Shown here: piece after piece, positions 23,938 through 34,749 of the stretch | Layout: each line of letters opens with the position of its first letter | Position numbering within the stretch: the stretch's first letter is position 1 | NCBI RefSeq assembly: GCF_005233875.1 | Contig: NZ_SZPZ01000007.1 | Coordinates: 397,287 to 461,286 of the forward strand | Reading direction: 5' to 3' | DNA length: 64,000 nucleotides | Source of the DNA: Kribbella jiaozuonensis | GTDB taxonomy: Bacteria; Actinomycetota; Actinomycetes; Propionibacteriales; Kribbellaceae | Notes under the pieces: generated by a model | The model's database searches: none | Told to the model about the DNA's origin: nothing | Seen by the model: the letters and a program-made list of their open reading frames with translations, nothing else | Program-made: the position numbers and the translations under genes

Positions 23938-25554
23938 CTACTTGTCGCCCTTGATGGCCAGGGCTTGTTCCAGTTCGTCGCGGATGGCGTCGGCGCCGGC
24001 TTTCCGGTAGTCGGCGACCGCGTCGTCCCAGGCGTCCAGGTCGGCCCGGCCCAGCTGGATGTCCTTGGTGAGCGAATCCATCCGGGTGTCGAGGATCTTG
24101 CCCTTGGTCGACTGGGTGGGTGAGTACAGGCCGTACGTCGGCGGCATGATCGCCGTCGGCAGGATGGCCTTGAAGTGGTTGTACGCCGTGTCGACCGCCT
24201 CGGGATGGCCGGGGAAGTACGCCGGGTACGGCCCGTCGGCGAGGTACTGGATCGGGAACTCGCCGAGGCACACCTCACTGCCGCCGTCCTTGGTCAGCAC
24301 CGGGTCGGTGCCGTTCAGCGTGTAGTGCCGTCCCGGCAGGCCGAACTTCCGGAACAGGTACTCCTCGGTCCCGAACGGCGCCGCGAACCAGTTCAGGATC
24401 CGCAGCAGCGTCTTCGTCCGCTCGGGCGAACTCGGCCGGATCGCGGCGATCGAGTTGTTCGGCGCTCCGAGCAGTACCCGCCCGACCTTGCCGTCCGCGG
24501 CGCGCGGCACCGGGATCGAGATACTGAAGTCGTCGTTCGTGGCCCGTCGGTAGAAGCTCTGGATCGACGAGTAGGTGTCCTGCGTCATCACCGCCGACCC
24601 CTGGGTGAACCAGACCTTCTGGTTGTTCTTCGCCACCCCGTCCGGATGGATCACGCCGTCCTTCACCATCTGCCGGGTGATCGCCAGCATCTCCTTGTGC
24701 TCCGGCAGCTCCCGGCTCTGCACCAGCTTGCCGTCGCGCACCTCCCAACCGTTGGGCAGACCAAGCATCGCGCTGACCGCGGCGGTCGGCGGCACCGCGA
24801 AGGCCCACCGGTTCTTCTTCCCGTCGGTGACCGCCTTCGCCGCCTTCTGCAGGTCTTCGACGGTCGCCGACCCGAGGTCGACGCCGAACTTGTCCATCAG
24901 GTCCTGGCGAACCAGCAACGTGTTCGACGACATGATCCCGCGCTGGATCGGTACGGCGCGGATGCCGCCGGAGAACACGCAGCCCCGCCAGGACGCCTGC
25001 GGCGCGTTCGCCAGGAACGGGTACTCGAGGATCGCGTCCCCGGACAGGTACTCGGTCAGATCCTGCGCCCGCGCCTCGAGGAACTGCGGCAGGTACGCGA
25101 ACCCGCTGTCCACGTTGAACAGGTCGCCCAACGTGTCGCCCGCGACTGAGGTGGCGAACTTGTTCGGATAGTCGGTGGCCGCCGTGATGTTGAGCTCGAG
25201 CGGCGCTCCGAGCCGCTTGTTCAACTCCTGCCAGTACGGGTTGCGGTCGGCCGTCGGCGGGATCGGGTTCGACGTCAGCGTCGTACCCGTGACCGTCTGA
25301 CCGTTGCCCGGGGCCCCGTTCGTCACCTTCGTCGGATGCTGCGGGAACCGGTAGAAGCAGTCCGGCATCAACGGATGGCTCCGCGGCAGGTCCGGCTTCG
25401 GCCCGTCGAACCGCTTGTACGTCGGCAACGCGACCGGCTTGTTCAACGCGGCGATATCCGTCGACCGGGTGACCGTCGAGCAGCCGCTCAACCCGCCGGC
25501 CGTCGCGACCGCGGCCAGCGATCCGCCCAGGAATCTCCTGCGGTTGATGGTCAT
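23938..25554 (-). CDS. Sugar ABC transporter substrate-binding lipoprotein
   Basis: 538 aa. The N-terminus has a twin-arginine motif (NRRRFLGG) and then a lipobox (LSGC, Cys25), so it is probably exported folded by Tat and lipid-anchored. The body is a family 1 extracellular binding protein of the long LplA-like type, which binds oligosaccharides or modified sugars. It is the last gene of a three-gene operon and overlaps the permease gene upstream by four bases. No ATPase is encoded here; such transporters usually share an MsiK-type ATPase in actinobacteria. Confidence 0.9.
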   Translation of the reverse strand: MTINRRRFLGGSLAAVATAGGLSGCSTVTRSTDIAALNKPVALPTYKRFDGPKPDLPRSHPLMPDCFYRFPQHPTKVTNGAPGNGQTVTGTTLTSNPIPPTADRNPYWQELNKRLGAPLELNITAATDYPNKFATSVAGDTLGDLFNVDSGFAYLPQFLEARAQDLTEYLSGDAILEYPFLANAPQASWRGCVFSGGIRAVPIQRGIMSSNTLLVRQDLMDKFGVDLGSATVEDLQKAAKAVTDGKKNRWAFAVPPTAAVSAMLGLPNGWEVRDGKLVQSRELPEHKEMLAITRQMVKDGVIHPDGVAKNNQKVWFTQGSAVMTQDTYSSIQSFYRRATNDDFSISIPVPRAADGKVGRVLLGAPNNSIAAIRPSSPERTKTLLRILNWFAAPFGTEEYLFRKFGLPGRHYTLNGTDPVLTKDGGSEVCLGEFPIQYLADGPYPAYFPGHPEAVDTAYNHFKAILPTAIMPPTYGLYSPTQSTKGKILDTRMDSLTKDIQLGRADLDAWDDAVADYRKAGADAIRDELEQALAIKGDK

Positions 25555-26456
25555 CCCTTCACCGCCCCGGTCAGCATGCCCTTGGCGAAGTGCCGTTGCA
25601 GGAACGGATACACGATCAGGATCGGGACGAGCGATACCACCAGGATCGCCATCTGGATCGATTCCTGCGGCGGTAGCTGATCGGCCGCCGCGCCACCGAG
25701 ATCACCGCTGCTGAGCTCGGTGTTGTTGATGACGTATGTCCGTAGTACCAGCTGCAGCGGCCATTTCGCGGTGTCGCTGATGTAGAGCATCGCGTTGAAG
25801 AACGCGTTCCAGTACCCGACCGCGTAGAACAGCCCGACGACCGCGAGCACCGCCCGGGACAGCGGCAGCACGATCGACCAGAAGATCCGGAAGTCGCCGG
25901 CGCCGTCGATCCGGGCCGAGTCGAGCACCGAGTCCGGGATGCCCATGAAGAACGAACGCAGCACGATCACGTTGAACCCGCTGATCGCCGTCGGCAGGAT
26001 CAGCGCGAACAGCGAGTCGAGCAGCCCGAACTGCTTCACCACCAGGTAGTTCGGGATCAGGCCCGGGCTGAACAAGATGCTGAACAGCACGATCATCAGG
26101 ATCGGCCGCTGCCCGAACGAGCCCGGCCGGCTCAACGAGTACGCCAGCATCGTCGACCCGGCGAGACTGATCAGCGTGCCGCCGGCGGCGATCACGATGC
26201 TGACCAGCAGCGCCCGCTGTACGACGCCGCCGTTGAAGATCGACTTGTACGCATCGAGGTTGAGCGCGTCCGGCCAGAGCACGAAGCCGCCGGAGTTCGT
26301 CACGTGCTCCTGGCTGGCGATGCTGGTCGAGATCACGCCGAGGAACGGGACGATGACGACCGCGCAGCAGACGACGAGTACGACGGTCTTGAGCACCCGC
26401 GACGACATCGCCGGTCCGTCGTCGATGCCGTTCTGGAATTTCTGCACCGTGCTCAT
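25551..26456 (-). CDS. Sugar ABC transporter permease (MalG/LplC-like)
   Basis: 301 aa with six hydrophobic segments and the permease EAA loop (SARIDGAGDFRIFWSIVLPLSRAVLA). The C-terminus, YPFLQRHFAKGMLTGAVKG, is typical of MalG-type carbohydrate permeases (CUT1). Start and stop overlap the neighbouring genes by four bases each, so the three are translated together. Confidence 0.93.
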   Translation of the reverse strand: MSTVQKFQNGIDDGPAMSSRVLKTVVLVVCCAVVIVPFLGVISTSIASQEHVTNSGGFVLWPDALNLDAYKSIFNGGVVQRALLVSIVIAAGGTLISLAGSTMLAYSLSRPGSFGQRPILMIVLFSILFSPGLIPNYLVVKQFGLLDSLFALILPTAISGFNVIVLRSFFMGIPDSVLDSARIDGAGDFRIFWSIVLPLSRAVLAVVGLFYAVGYWNAFFNAMLYISDTAKWPLQLVLRTYVINNTELSSGDLGGAAADQLPPQESIQMAILVVSLVPILIVYPFLQRHFAKGMLTGAVKG

Positions 26457-27496
26457 TTCTGATACACCCCCGCCTCACCGAAGATGTGCGCGATCTTGTT
26501 GGCGCCGAGCACCAGGACGACGGCAACAAGTCCCTTCACCAATCCGACCGCGGCCGAGACACCCCATTGACCCGCCAGCACGCCGTTGTTGTAGACGTAC
26601 GTATCGAGTACTTCGGAAGCCGGTCTGCCTACCAGGTTCTGCTGCAGGATGATCTGCTCGAAGCCGACGGTCAGCGAGTCGCCGAGCCGCAGGATCAGCA
26701 GCAGGATGATCAACCCGCGAATGCCCGGCACGGTGACGTGCCACAGTTGCCGCCATCGCGACGCTCCGTCGACCCGGGCGGCCTCGTACAGCCCGGGATC
26801 GATCTGGGTGAGCGCGGCCAGGAACAGGATCGTTCCCCAGCCGGTGTCCTTCCAGATCACCTGGCTGGTCAGCAGCGCGATGAAGCCGTCCGGGTTGCCG
26901 AGGAAGTCGATCGTGCCCATCCCGTGCGAACGCAGGAAGTTGTTGATCAGGCCGCTGCCGCCGAGGAGCTGCTGGAAGATCGCGATCACGATCACCCAGG
27001 ACAGGAAGTGCGGCAGGTACAGCACCGACTGCACGACCCGCTTGATCCGCTCCGACAGCAGGCTGTTCAGCAGCAGCGCCAGCGCGATCGGCGCCGGAAA
27101 CACGAAGATGACCTGCACCAGGGTGATCAGCAGCGTGTTCTTGAGGGCGTTGAGGAACTCCGGGTCGCCGTTGAAGATCACGGCGAAGTTGTCCAGGCCG
27201 ACCCATGCGCTGCGTCCGAACGGGACGAACGGCAGGTACTCCTGGAACGCGATCAGGTTCCCGAGCAGCGGCAGGTAGTGGAACACCAGCAGCAGGACCA
27301 GCCCGGGAAGGGCCATCAGCAACAAAACCTTGTCCCGGCGGGCACGACCCCACCAGGACAGCGGTTTACTGGCCGAGCGCAGCCCCGCGCCACTCTCGGC
27401 GGCTGCGCCCGGTGGTCCGGAACCGGTCGCCCCGGCGCTGTCGCTCGGGGTGGTCCGGTCGGTCTGGAGGCTGTTGATTGCATCTGTTCGAGCCAC
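26453..27496 (-). CDS. Sugar ABC transporter permease (MalF/LplB-like)
   Basis: 347 aa from GTG 27496, which has AGGGAG 7 bases upstream; a longer frame to 27532 exists but lacks a site. A hydrophilic 50-residue leader precedes six membrane segments and the EAA loop (EAARVDGASRWRQLWHVTVPGI). It is the first gene of the operon. A LacI-type operator candidate (27534-27547) lies 38 bases upstream. Confidence 0.9.
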   Translation of the reverse strand: MARTDAINSLQTDRTTPSDSAGATGSGPPGAAAESGAGLRSASKPLSWWGRARRDKVLLLMALPGLVLLLVFHYLPLLGNLIAFQEYLPFVPFGRSAWVGLDNFAVIFNGDPEFLNALKNTLLITLVQVIFVFPAPIALALLLNSLLSERIKRVVQSVLYLPHFLSWVIVIAIFQQLLGGSGLINNFLRSHGMGTIDFLGNPDGFIALLTSQVIWKDTGWGTILFLAALTQIDPGLYEAARVDGASRWRQLWHVTVPGIRGLIILLLILRLGDSLTVGFEQIILQQNLVGRPASEVLDTYVYNNGVLAGQWGVSAAVGLVKGLVAVVLVLGANKIAHIFGEAGVYQK

Positions 27497-27533
27497 GCGA
27501 GACTCCCTGGGTGGTTGTCGTCGCTCCCGCAAC

Positions 27534-27547
27534 GGAGAGCGTTTTCC
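27534..27547. promoter_or_regulatory. LacI-type operator candidate before the sugar ABC operon
   Basis: GGAGAGCGTTTTCC is an imperfect palindrome with a central CG and half-sites GGAGAGC and GGAAAAC, the general form of LacI-family operators in actinobacteria. No regulator gene is adjacent to this operon, so the binding protein would be encoded elsewhere. Confidence 0.45.
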
Positions 27548-27590
27548 GTTCCCCTTTGTTCGATGCTGTCGTGTCTTGGGGAATCGCGCA

Positions 27591-27631
27591 GCTCCGTTCG
27601 GAGCGTCACCCGGGGATTACTGCCCGGTGAC
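27591..27631 (-). terminator. Tandem hairpins after the DUF6351 gene
   Basis: GCTCCGTTCGGAGC (27591-27604) is a perfect six-base stem with a two-base loop. Directly beside it, GTCACC/GGG (27605-27615) pairs with CCC/GGTGAC (27623-27631) around one bulged base. Together they lie 30-70 bases past the DUF6351 stop, separating the nine-gene operon from the next. Confidence 0.5.
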
Positions 27632-27660
27632 CACCGGACGTGATCAACCTCAACAGACGG

Positions 27661-29748
27661 TTACTGCCAGGTTCCGGCCGGTGGTTGCTGGCCGATACCT
27701 GGCTTCGACCAGTCGCAGACGCCGCCAGGAAAGATCGTCCGCAGCCGGGTCCACTGGGCGTCGGTGAAGCCCGGGTACTCCGACCGGACCGGGGCGCGCA
27801 GCGTGCACTTGATGATGTCGGCGGCGACCCCGGCGCCGGCGACCTCGCGCGGGAACGACGCGGACGAGAACAGTTGCTCGCAGCGCGATGCCGGGTCGCG
27901 GTTCAGTGGTTGGGCGATGAAGCCCGACGGCCCGCGGCAGCCCTCGCGCAGGCCGTCCGGCTTCGCGGAAACGATCTTGGCGATGCGCGGGCGGGAAGTG
28001 GCGTCGGCGTCCAGGACGGTCAGCCAGCGGTCCATCTCGTCGACGGCGTGCTGCAGCAACGGACTGTCGGTGCTGAACAGTCCGTAGCGCGCATCCTCGA
28101 GCAGACTCACCTGGTTCGCCGACGTACCGTTCGCCTTCTCGAGCCGGGCTCGCATCGAGAACGTGTGGTACCGGACGTGGATGTCGCCGTACGACTGGGT
28201 GTCGAAGTAGGCGCGGTAGTCGATGATCGGGACGTCCTTCAGCCCGCCCCCGCCGTTGGTCAGCCGCCCGGTGCGGTACGCCGTACGCACGGCCTGCGGG
28301 TCCGCGACGGTGCGCGCCGGCACGAGGTTCGCGTCCGCGTCGAAGCCGCCGATGCGCTCGTTGAGATCGAGGAACTGCGACGGTGTGATCACGCCGGACT
28401 TCAGTACGCCGAGCCCGTACTGCACGCCGACGTTGTCGAGCGGACGCCGTACGAACCCGGTTGTCGGATCCACGCCGTACGTGTTGATCGCGTGGTCGAA
28501 CACATCGCACCGGACGCCGTGCGGGTTCGACGCCGGGTCGTAGCGCTGCGCGGCCGGGACGATGTCGCAGTTGCGCCGCGGATCGATCCGGTTCGCGCTG
28601 GCGGCCATACTCGGGAGGGTCGCGTACGTCGCGAACCCGGCCACCTTGCGTTTCTGTTCCTGGGTCCAGGCGAGGCTCGACTTGTTGAAGTACGAGTCGA
28701 GCAGCCACGAGTCGCTGATGAACGAGATCGTGCCGAACCCGACCTCCGGGAACGAACAGCCGACGATGATCCCGTCGAAGATGCCCGGGTAGTTGTCGGT
28801 GATCTGATGCGCCTGGTACGAGCCACCGGAGCATCCGAAGCCGACCGTGAACGACGGCTTGCCGTAGTGCTCGACGAAGAACTCCTTAGTCATCATCGCC
28901 GACTCGGCCGCGGTCAGGTCGTTGCAGTTCTGGCCGAAGACGTTCAGCGACGAGGACATCAGCGCATACCCACGACCGAGCAGGAAGGCGTCCGTCACAC
29001 CACCGGTCGTCGACCCCGACCGGTGCCACCCGCCGGCGCAGCCGCCGCCGAGCGTGAAGATCGCCCGCCCGTTCCAGCTCGACGACCGCCGGGTCGGCGT
29101 CGGCGTTGCCTCACGCAACGGATCGTGCAGCATCGTGGTCTGGACGACGGCCCGGTTCGCGCTGCCCGTCTCCATCCGCACGATGAACGGGTCACCAGCA
29201 TCCGTCTTCGCGAGATCGGCCGGGTACGACGTCGTACCGGCCGGCCACCTCACGAAGGCGCCCGCGGTCGTCCGGTAGAAGTAGTCGATCCGCGGCTTGA
29301 CCGTGCAGTCGGCGTCGAGCGGAGCGCCGAGTGTCCCGCCGATCACCGGGATCGTGAACTGCTCGGTCTCACAGACGAACGGCTGCTCGTGCGGCCCGGA
29401 GAACACCGGCCCCTGGCGCGGATAGTTGCGCACGTCAAGCGTCGTACGACGTCCGTCGGCCTCGGCGCGGAGGACGTTCGATCCCAGGCGCAGGCCCCCG
29501 ACCAGTCCGGTCACACCGTGCTCGTCCTCGGTGAACACCGACGACACGTCCTTGCCGTTGAGCGTCACGCGGACTTGAGTGTCCGGTGCGTCGACATGGA
29601 CGAGCGCGTCGCCGCCGGTGATCTTGTCCGGGCGGCTGGACAGGATCTCCAGCTTCACCTCCTGCGACGCCACGGCCGGAACCGCGGGAAGGACAAGCGC
29701 GCTGGCGAGCAGGACGACGGCCAGCCGAACTGGTCGGGAACCGGTCAC
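27661..29748 (-). CDS. Secreted DUF6351-family, tannase-like protein
   Basis: 695 aa with a signal peptide at residues 1-27 (LAVVLLASALVLPAVPAVA). An N-terminal beta-domain is followed by a large alpha/beta-hydrolase-like part with the nucleophile-elbow candidate GFGCSGGSYQ and many Cys residues that could form disulfides. DUF6351 proteins resemble tannase/feruloyl esterases, so cleavage of aromatic esters on plant material is a reasonable guess. It is the last gene of the nine-gene operon, 8 bases after the GH5 gene. The catalytic Asp and His were not assigned. Confidence 0.75.
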   Translation of the reverse strand: MTGSRPVRLAVVLLASALVLPAVPAVASQEVKLEILSSRPDKITGGDALVHVDAPDTQVRVTLNGKDVSSVFTEDEHGVTGLVGGLRLGSNVLRAEADGRRTTLDVRNYPRQGPVFSGPHEQPFVCETEQFTIPVIGGTLGAPLDADCTVKPRIDYFYRTTAGAFVRWPAGTTSYPADLAKTDAGDPFIVRMETGSANRAVVQTTMLHDPLREATPTPTRRSSSWNGRAIFTLGGGCAGGWHRSGSTTGGVTDAFLLGRGYALMSSSLNVFGQNCNDLTAAESAMMTKEFFVEHYGKPSFTVGFGCSGGSYQAHQITDNYPGIFDGIIVGCSFPEVGFGTISFISDSWLLDSYFNKSSLAWTQEQKRKVAGFATYATLPSMAASANRIDPRRNCDIVPAAQRYDPASNPHGVRCDVFDHAINTYGVDPTTGFVRRPLDNVGVQYGLGVLKSGVITPSQFLDLNERIGGFDADANLVPARTVADPQAVRTAYRTGRLTNGGGGLKDVPIIDYRAYFDTQSYGDIHVRYHTFSMRARLEKANGTSANQVSLLEDARYGLFSTDSPLLQHAVDEMDRWLTVLDADATSRPRIAKIVSAKPDGLREGCRGPSGFIAQPLNRDPASRCEQLFSSASFPREVAGAGVAADIIKCTLRAPVRSEYPGFTDAQWTRLRTIFPGGVCDWSKPGIGQQPPAGTWQ

Positions 29749-29756
29749 GAGTCCTC

Positions 29757-31196
29757 CTAGTGGGCGGCCACCTCGTAGACGCGGGCGATATCAGGAGTCG
29801 TGCTGGACGGGTCGGTGATCGTCAGCCGGATCTGATCGATCGCCGCCGACGTCACCGGGGTCGAGACCAGCGCGCGGGTGTTCGCGGTATAGCTCCCGAG
29901 CTGGACCCAGCCCGCGGACGTATGCCCCTCGACCTTGAAGGCGGTCAGGACGGTGCCGGTGGCAACATTCGGGTAGCCGTACCCGCTGTAGACGTCCACC
30001 TGACTCACATCCTTGTAGGTCCCCAGATCCACTGTGAGCACCGGCGCGGTGTCACCCTCCGCCGACATCCAGCGTCCGCTGTCCAGACAGGAACCGTCAA
30101 CCGCTTTCGGCGCGCCCGAGTTCGCGTCGTACGTCGACGACGCGGTCACGGTCGCCCCGCGGGCGAGGTGATCGGAGCACGGCGACACCGCCGGCGCACC
30201 GGCCAGCCAGTCGCGGATGAACGCACCCTCGTACTCGCCGGACAGCAGGTTCCAGTTCTTGTCGAACATCACAGGCGCCCAGAAGTTGTCGAACACCCAG
30301 CCGAGCCACCCGATCTGCGGACGCGCATCCAGGTACTGCCGCAGCGGCAGTCCCCAGCCGGACGTCGTACCGGCGGTGACCTGGTTCGCCGACGGCGACG
30401 GATCCCAGCCGAACTCAGTCAACACAACCGGCAGCGTCGCCGAGGCGTTGCCGAACTTCGGATCGAGACTGGCCGCGGTGGCCGGTCCTTGGTTCGGGTA
30501 GAGGTGGTAGACGTACGCGATGTTGCCGCCGGTGATCGGGTCGGTGAGCGCGCCGTTGAGCCGGGTGCTCCAGGACGGACTGCCCATCAGGATCACGTTC
30601 GACGCCACCGACCGGATCGAGTCCACGACCGGCTGGATGTACGACTTCCAGGTGGCCCAGTTGTCCGGGGCAATCGGCTCGTTGAACACCTCGAACAGCA
30701 CGTTCGGGTTGTTCGCGTACCGCGGCGCGATGAAGTCCCAGAAGCCCTTCACGTCGGACTGCGGTACGGCGCCGGCTGCGTCACCGTAGTTGCGGACCAG
30801 ATGCAGGTCGATGATCACGTAGAGGCCCTTGGCAACGGCATGGTCGACGTACGGCTTGATGTACGTCGCGTCGTACGCGTTCAGGTCCTTGCCGATGGCC
30901 TCGGTGACGAGCAGCCGGAGGACCTTCGAGTTCCAGCCGTTCGAGACCGTCATGTCGATCAGGTCGTTGATCGGCTTGGAGTTGCAGTCGGTGCAGACGT
31001 CGTTCTGTTCGGGGGCGATGACCGAGAGACCTTTGAGGGTCACGGCGGTCCCGGCGCTGTTCTTGATGCGATTGCCTTCGGTGTGCAGGGCGGGGAGGGC
31101 GTTGATGTTCGCGGATGCATTCACCAGGGAAGCTCCGGAGAACAACAATGCAGTACACAGGGCGGCCAAAGACTTTCGGAGCGCATGATGGGGCAC
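29757..31196 (-). CDS. Secreted GH5-type glycoside hydrolase with discoidin (F5/8 C-like) domain
   Basis: 479 aa from GTG 31196, with AAGGA 8 bases upstream. Signal peptide residues 1-30. The catalytic barrel runs to about residue 335, with acid/base Glu173 (LFEVFNEP), HLYP at 231 and nucleophile Glu261 (LTEFGWD). Residues 345-479 form a beta-sandwich resembling F5/8 type C / CBM32 modules (TASSTYDANSGAPKAVDG), likely binding polysaccharide. It hydrolyses a beta-glucan or beta-mannan type chain outside the cell; the exact bond is unknown. It sits between the FAD oxidoreductase and DUF6351 genes in the operon. Confidence 0.88.
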   Translation of the reverse strand: MPHHALRKSLAALCTALLFSGASLVNASANINALPALHTEGNRIKNSAGTAVTLKGLSVIAPEQNDVCTDCNSKPINDLIDMTVSNGWNSKVLRLLVTEAIGKDLNAYDATYIKPYVDHAVAKGLYVIIDLHLVRNYGDAAGAVPQSDVKGFWDFIAPRYANNPNVLFEVFNEPIAPDNWATWKSYIQPVVDSIRSVASNVILMGSPSWSTRLNGALTDPITGGNIAYVYHLYPNQGPATAASLDPKFGNASATLPVVLTEFGWDPSPSANQVTAGTTSGWGLPLRQYLDARPQIGWLGWVFDNFWAPVMFDKNWNLLSGEYEGAFIRDWLAGAPAVSPCSDHLARGATVTASSTYDANSGAPKAVDGSCLDSGRWMSAEGDTAPVLTVDLGTYKDVSQVDVYSGYGYPNVATGTVLTAFKVEGHTSAGWVQLGSYTANTRALVSTPVTSAAIDQIRLTITDPSSTTPDIARVYEVAAH

Positions 31197-31209
31197 AGCA
31201 TCATCCTTT

Positions 31210-32769
31210 TCAGTCGCGATGGGTGCGGATCTCCTCCGGCCAGGCGATCCGGGTGCCGAGGCCGTCGGTGAGGAGGCGTTGGTAGTCGGCCAGGTGGGTG
31301 GGATCGTTGCGGACCTTGCGCGGTGACAGGCCTTCGGTCAGGCAGAAGCTGACCAGTGCGCCAACCGCCTCGCCGATGCTCCATTCGACCGGGTGCAGGC
31401 GGTAGCAACCATTGGTGATGTGCGTCGTGCCGATGTTCTTGTTCGCCGGCAGCAGGTTGTCGACACGGACCGGGATCAGCGCGCCGAGCGGGATCTGGAA
31501 CGGGTACGCCTCGATGTCGACGTACGTCCGGCCCGCCGTACTCGGGTGCAGATCGATCCGGTACCGGCCGAGGCCGACGGCATCCGCGAACAGCTCGCTG
31601 CCCGCGCCGTCCGGCCGTGCTTCCACGCCGACGTGCTGCTCGAGCACGGTGAACTCGGCCTGGATCCGGCGCGATTCGCGGATGTACGGCGACTTGGCCA
31701 GGCCGTCCGCGGTACCGGTGATGTCCGGGCGCAACCGCAGGCCGGGATAGCCACCCTCGGTCTGCATCCAGTAGAGGAAGGACAACGACAGGTCCCGGCT
31801 CGCGGCCAGCGCCTTCGCCGGGTCGGGCCCGCCGAGCAGTGGCTGCTCCCAGTAGTCGAGCTGCGGCCAGTTCACCACCGTGACGTCCGGGATCACCTTG
31901 TCGACAAAGTTGCTGCTGGCAAGGATTTGTCGATAACGCCAGAGCGAGAACGGCGCTCGCTGATCCGGATTCGCCTCGAGCAGCTTCCACTCGCGCTGTT
32001 CCAGCGTCACCGGTACGACGTCCGTCCAGGACAACTGCGGCCCCGGCCAGAACGGCGCGACCGTGTCCCGCCAGTGCTCGTAGCCGGCCGGCCGGTCGAT
32101 CGTGTGGTCCTCCCCCGGCCGGTGCTCGAGCGCGAAGCACCACGAGAACGCCTGCTGATCAAGGGGATTCGCGACCTCCGGCGCGTGCAGCTCGCCGGTC
32201 TGATCGCGTCCTTCCGCGCCGATGACGTGCTCGACGTCCGCCAACTCCAGCAGGTCGCCGAGCTCGGTCGCGTCGACGACGTACGTCGCGGACACCGTCA
32301 GCTCGTCACCGCTGCGCAGGTCCTTCAACGTCACCGCCTCGACCTCGTCACCGTTGGCCTCGGCAACGATCGCGTCGTGCTCGAGCAACAGGCGGAGCCG
32401 GCCGGACGCGCGCCAAGGAGCGAGCATCTCTTCCAGGACCGCAGCAGCAACGCGCGGCTCGTGGCAGAACCGGCTGACGACGCCGAGACCCGGGTCGAGC
32501 AACGGATTCGCAGCGGCCTCGGGTGTCAGCGGGTAGTTGCGGCGGTAGTAGTCGCGGATCCGGCGGCGGAGTTCGGCGTACCCGCTGGCGGCGTACTCCT
32601 CGATCCACGGGTGCTCGTCGGGTGGCACCAGTTGGCTGGTCAGCTGCCCGCCCAGCCAGTCCGTCGGCCCGGTCAGTACGACGCGGTGACCCAGCCGTAC
32701 TGCGGTCAGCGCGGCCGCGACCCCTCCGAGTCCACCGCCGACGACCAGGACATCCGTCTCGAGTTCCAC
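31210..32769 (-). CDS. FAD-dependent oxidoreductase (FAD_oxidored type)
   Basis: 519 aa. The N-terminal dinucleotide-binding motif is VLVVGGGLGGVAAAL (residues 7-21), followed by the WLGGQLTSQ and DATELGD segments usual for PF12831-type flavoproteins, often found in carbohydrate loci. There is no signal peptide, so it should act in the cytoplasm on an imported compound. GTG 32769 has GAGGAG 7 bases upstream. It follows the LacI gene by 4 bases and precedes the GH5 gene by 13. The donor substrate is unknown; oxidation of a sugar hydroxyl is one possibility. Confidence 0.8.
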   Translation of the reverse strand: MELETDVLVVGGGLGGVAAALTAVRLGHRVVLTGPTDWLGGQLTSQLVPPDEHPWIEEYAASGYAELRRRIRDYYRRNYPLTPEAAANPLLDPGLGVVSRFCHEPRVAAAVLEEMLAPWRASGRLRLLLEHDAIVAEANGDEVEAVTLKDLRSGDELTVSATYVVDATELGDLLELADVEHVIGAEGRDQTGELHAPEVANPLDQQAFSWCFALEHRPGEDHTIDRPAGYEHWRDTVAPFWPGPQLSWTDVVPVTLEQREWKLLEANPDQRAPFSLWRYRQILASSNFVDKVIPDVTVVNWPQLDYWEQPLLGGPDPAKALAASRDLSLSFLYWMQTEGGYPGLRLRPDITGTADGLAKSPYIRESRRIQAEFTVLEQHVGVEARPDGAGSELFADAVGLGRYRIDLHPSTAGRTYVDIEAYPFQIPLGALIPVRVDNLLPANKNIGTTHITNGCYRLHPVEWSIGEAVGALVSFCLTEGLSPRKVRNDPTHLADYQRLLTDGLGTRIAWPEEIRTHRD

Positions 32770-32773
32770 CCGT

Positions 32774-33792
32774 TCACTCCTCTACTCGGGGCGCGGCGAC
32801 GGTTTCGCCGGCCACCAGATCACAGGCCACCAGTTGGCTGACCGGTTCCGCGTCCGGGTTCTCGACCCGCGCCACCAGGGCGTCGATCGCGATCCGGCCG
32901 ATCTCCTTGCGCGGGATGACCAAGCAGTCCCAGCGGTGACCGGGCTCGTCGCCGGATCCCTCCAGGACCGCGACGGACACGTCCGCCGGGATGCTCAGCC
33001 CGCGCGCTGCCAGGCCGGTCCGCAATTGCTCGGCCAGCCCGATGTTCTCGGCGACCACGGCCGTCTCCGGTCCGGCCGCCAGTTCGTCCAGCCACTCCTC
33101 GGTCAGCTCCGGCTCGCCGCGGTACCCGGGCGAGCGGTCGTGCAGCCCGAGCCGCTCGATCGCGTTGCGGTAGCCGGCCCGGCGATCGGCGTACGCCTCC
33201 TGCTCGATCCCGGAGCGCAGGTAGGCGAAATGCCGGTGGCCACGCTCGGCGAGCGACGCGACGAGGCTGTCGGCGGCCGAGACGTAGTCCGGGATGATGC
33301 ACGGGATCTCCGCGCCGGCGACCTCGCGGCGGCCGATGTGGACGAACAGGTACCCGTCGTGCCACAGCCGGGCCAGCTCCTCGCGGTCGGTCGCGGCGCC
33401 GAGCAGAACGGTGCCGTCGGCGAGATTGAGCCGGTTCGTGCCGTCGCGATAGATCCGGCGGCGGCCGTCGCTCGTCCCGGTCGAGGTGAACAGGACCAGG
33501 TCGTACCCGATCTCCTCGGCGCGCTCCTCGATCCCGAGCAGGAACTCGAAGTAGAAGTCCTCACGCGCATGCGGGAACACCGACTCGAAGGTATGGACGC
33601 CGAGCAGCCGGTTGCGCTTGTTGCGGAGGTTGCGGGCGGCTGCGTTCGGGACGTATCCGAGCTCCTTGACCGCGGCCCGGATCCGCTCCTGGGTCTCCTC
33701 CGGGATCCGGTCGATGTCCCCGCTGACGACGCGGGACACGGCGGACTGGGAGACACCCGCGAGACGGGCGACATCGGCTTGTCGTGGCGCTT

Positions 33793-33796
<4 letters not shown>
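32774..33796 (-). CDS. LacI-family transcriptional regulator
   Basis: 340 aa from ATG 33796, with GGAGA just upstream. The N-terminal helix-turn-helix (ADVARLAGVSQSAVSRVVSG) and hinge helix (NAAARNLRNKRNRLLGV) are followed by a periplasmic-binding-protein-like effector domain. It overlaps the ATPase gene upstream by four bases, so the regulator is made as part of the operon it likely represses. Its probable operators are the two TCATACGTATGA-like sites at 39301-39312 and 39343-39354, before the first gene of the operon. Confidence 0.92.

Positions 33797-34745
<949 letters not shown>

Positions 34746-34749
<4 letters not shown>

Noticed and set aside
21308..24010. 900-codon plus-strand frame opposite the helicase gene
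   Set aside because: Antisense frames stay open in very high-GC genes. The sequence is Arg/Leu/His/Asp-rich with no domain, while the minus strand has all helicase motifs.
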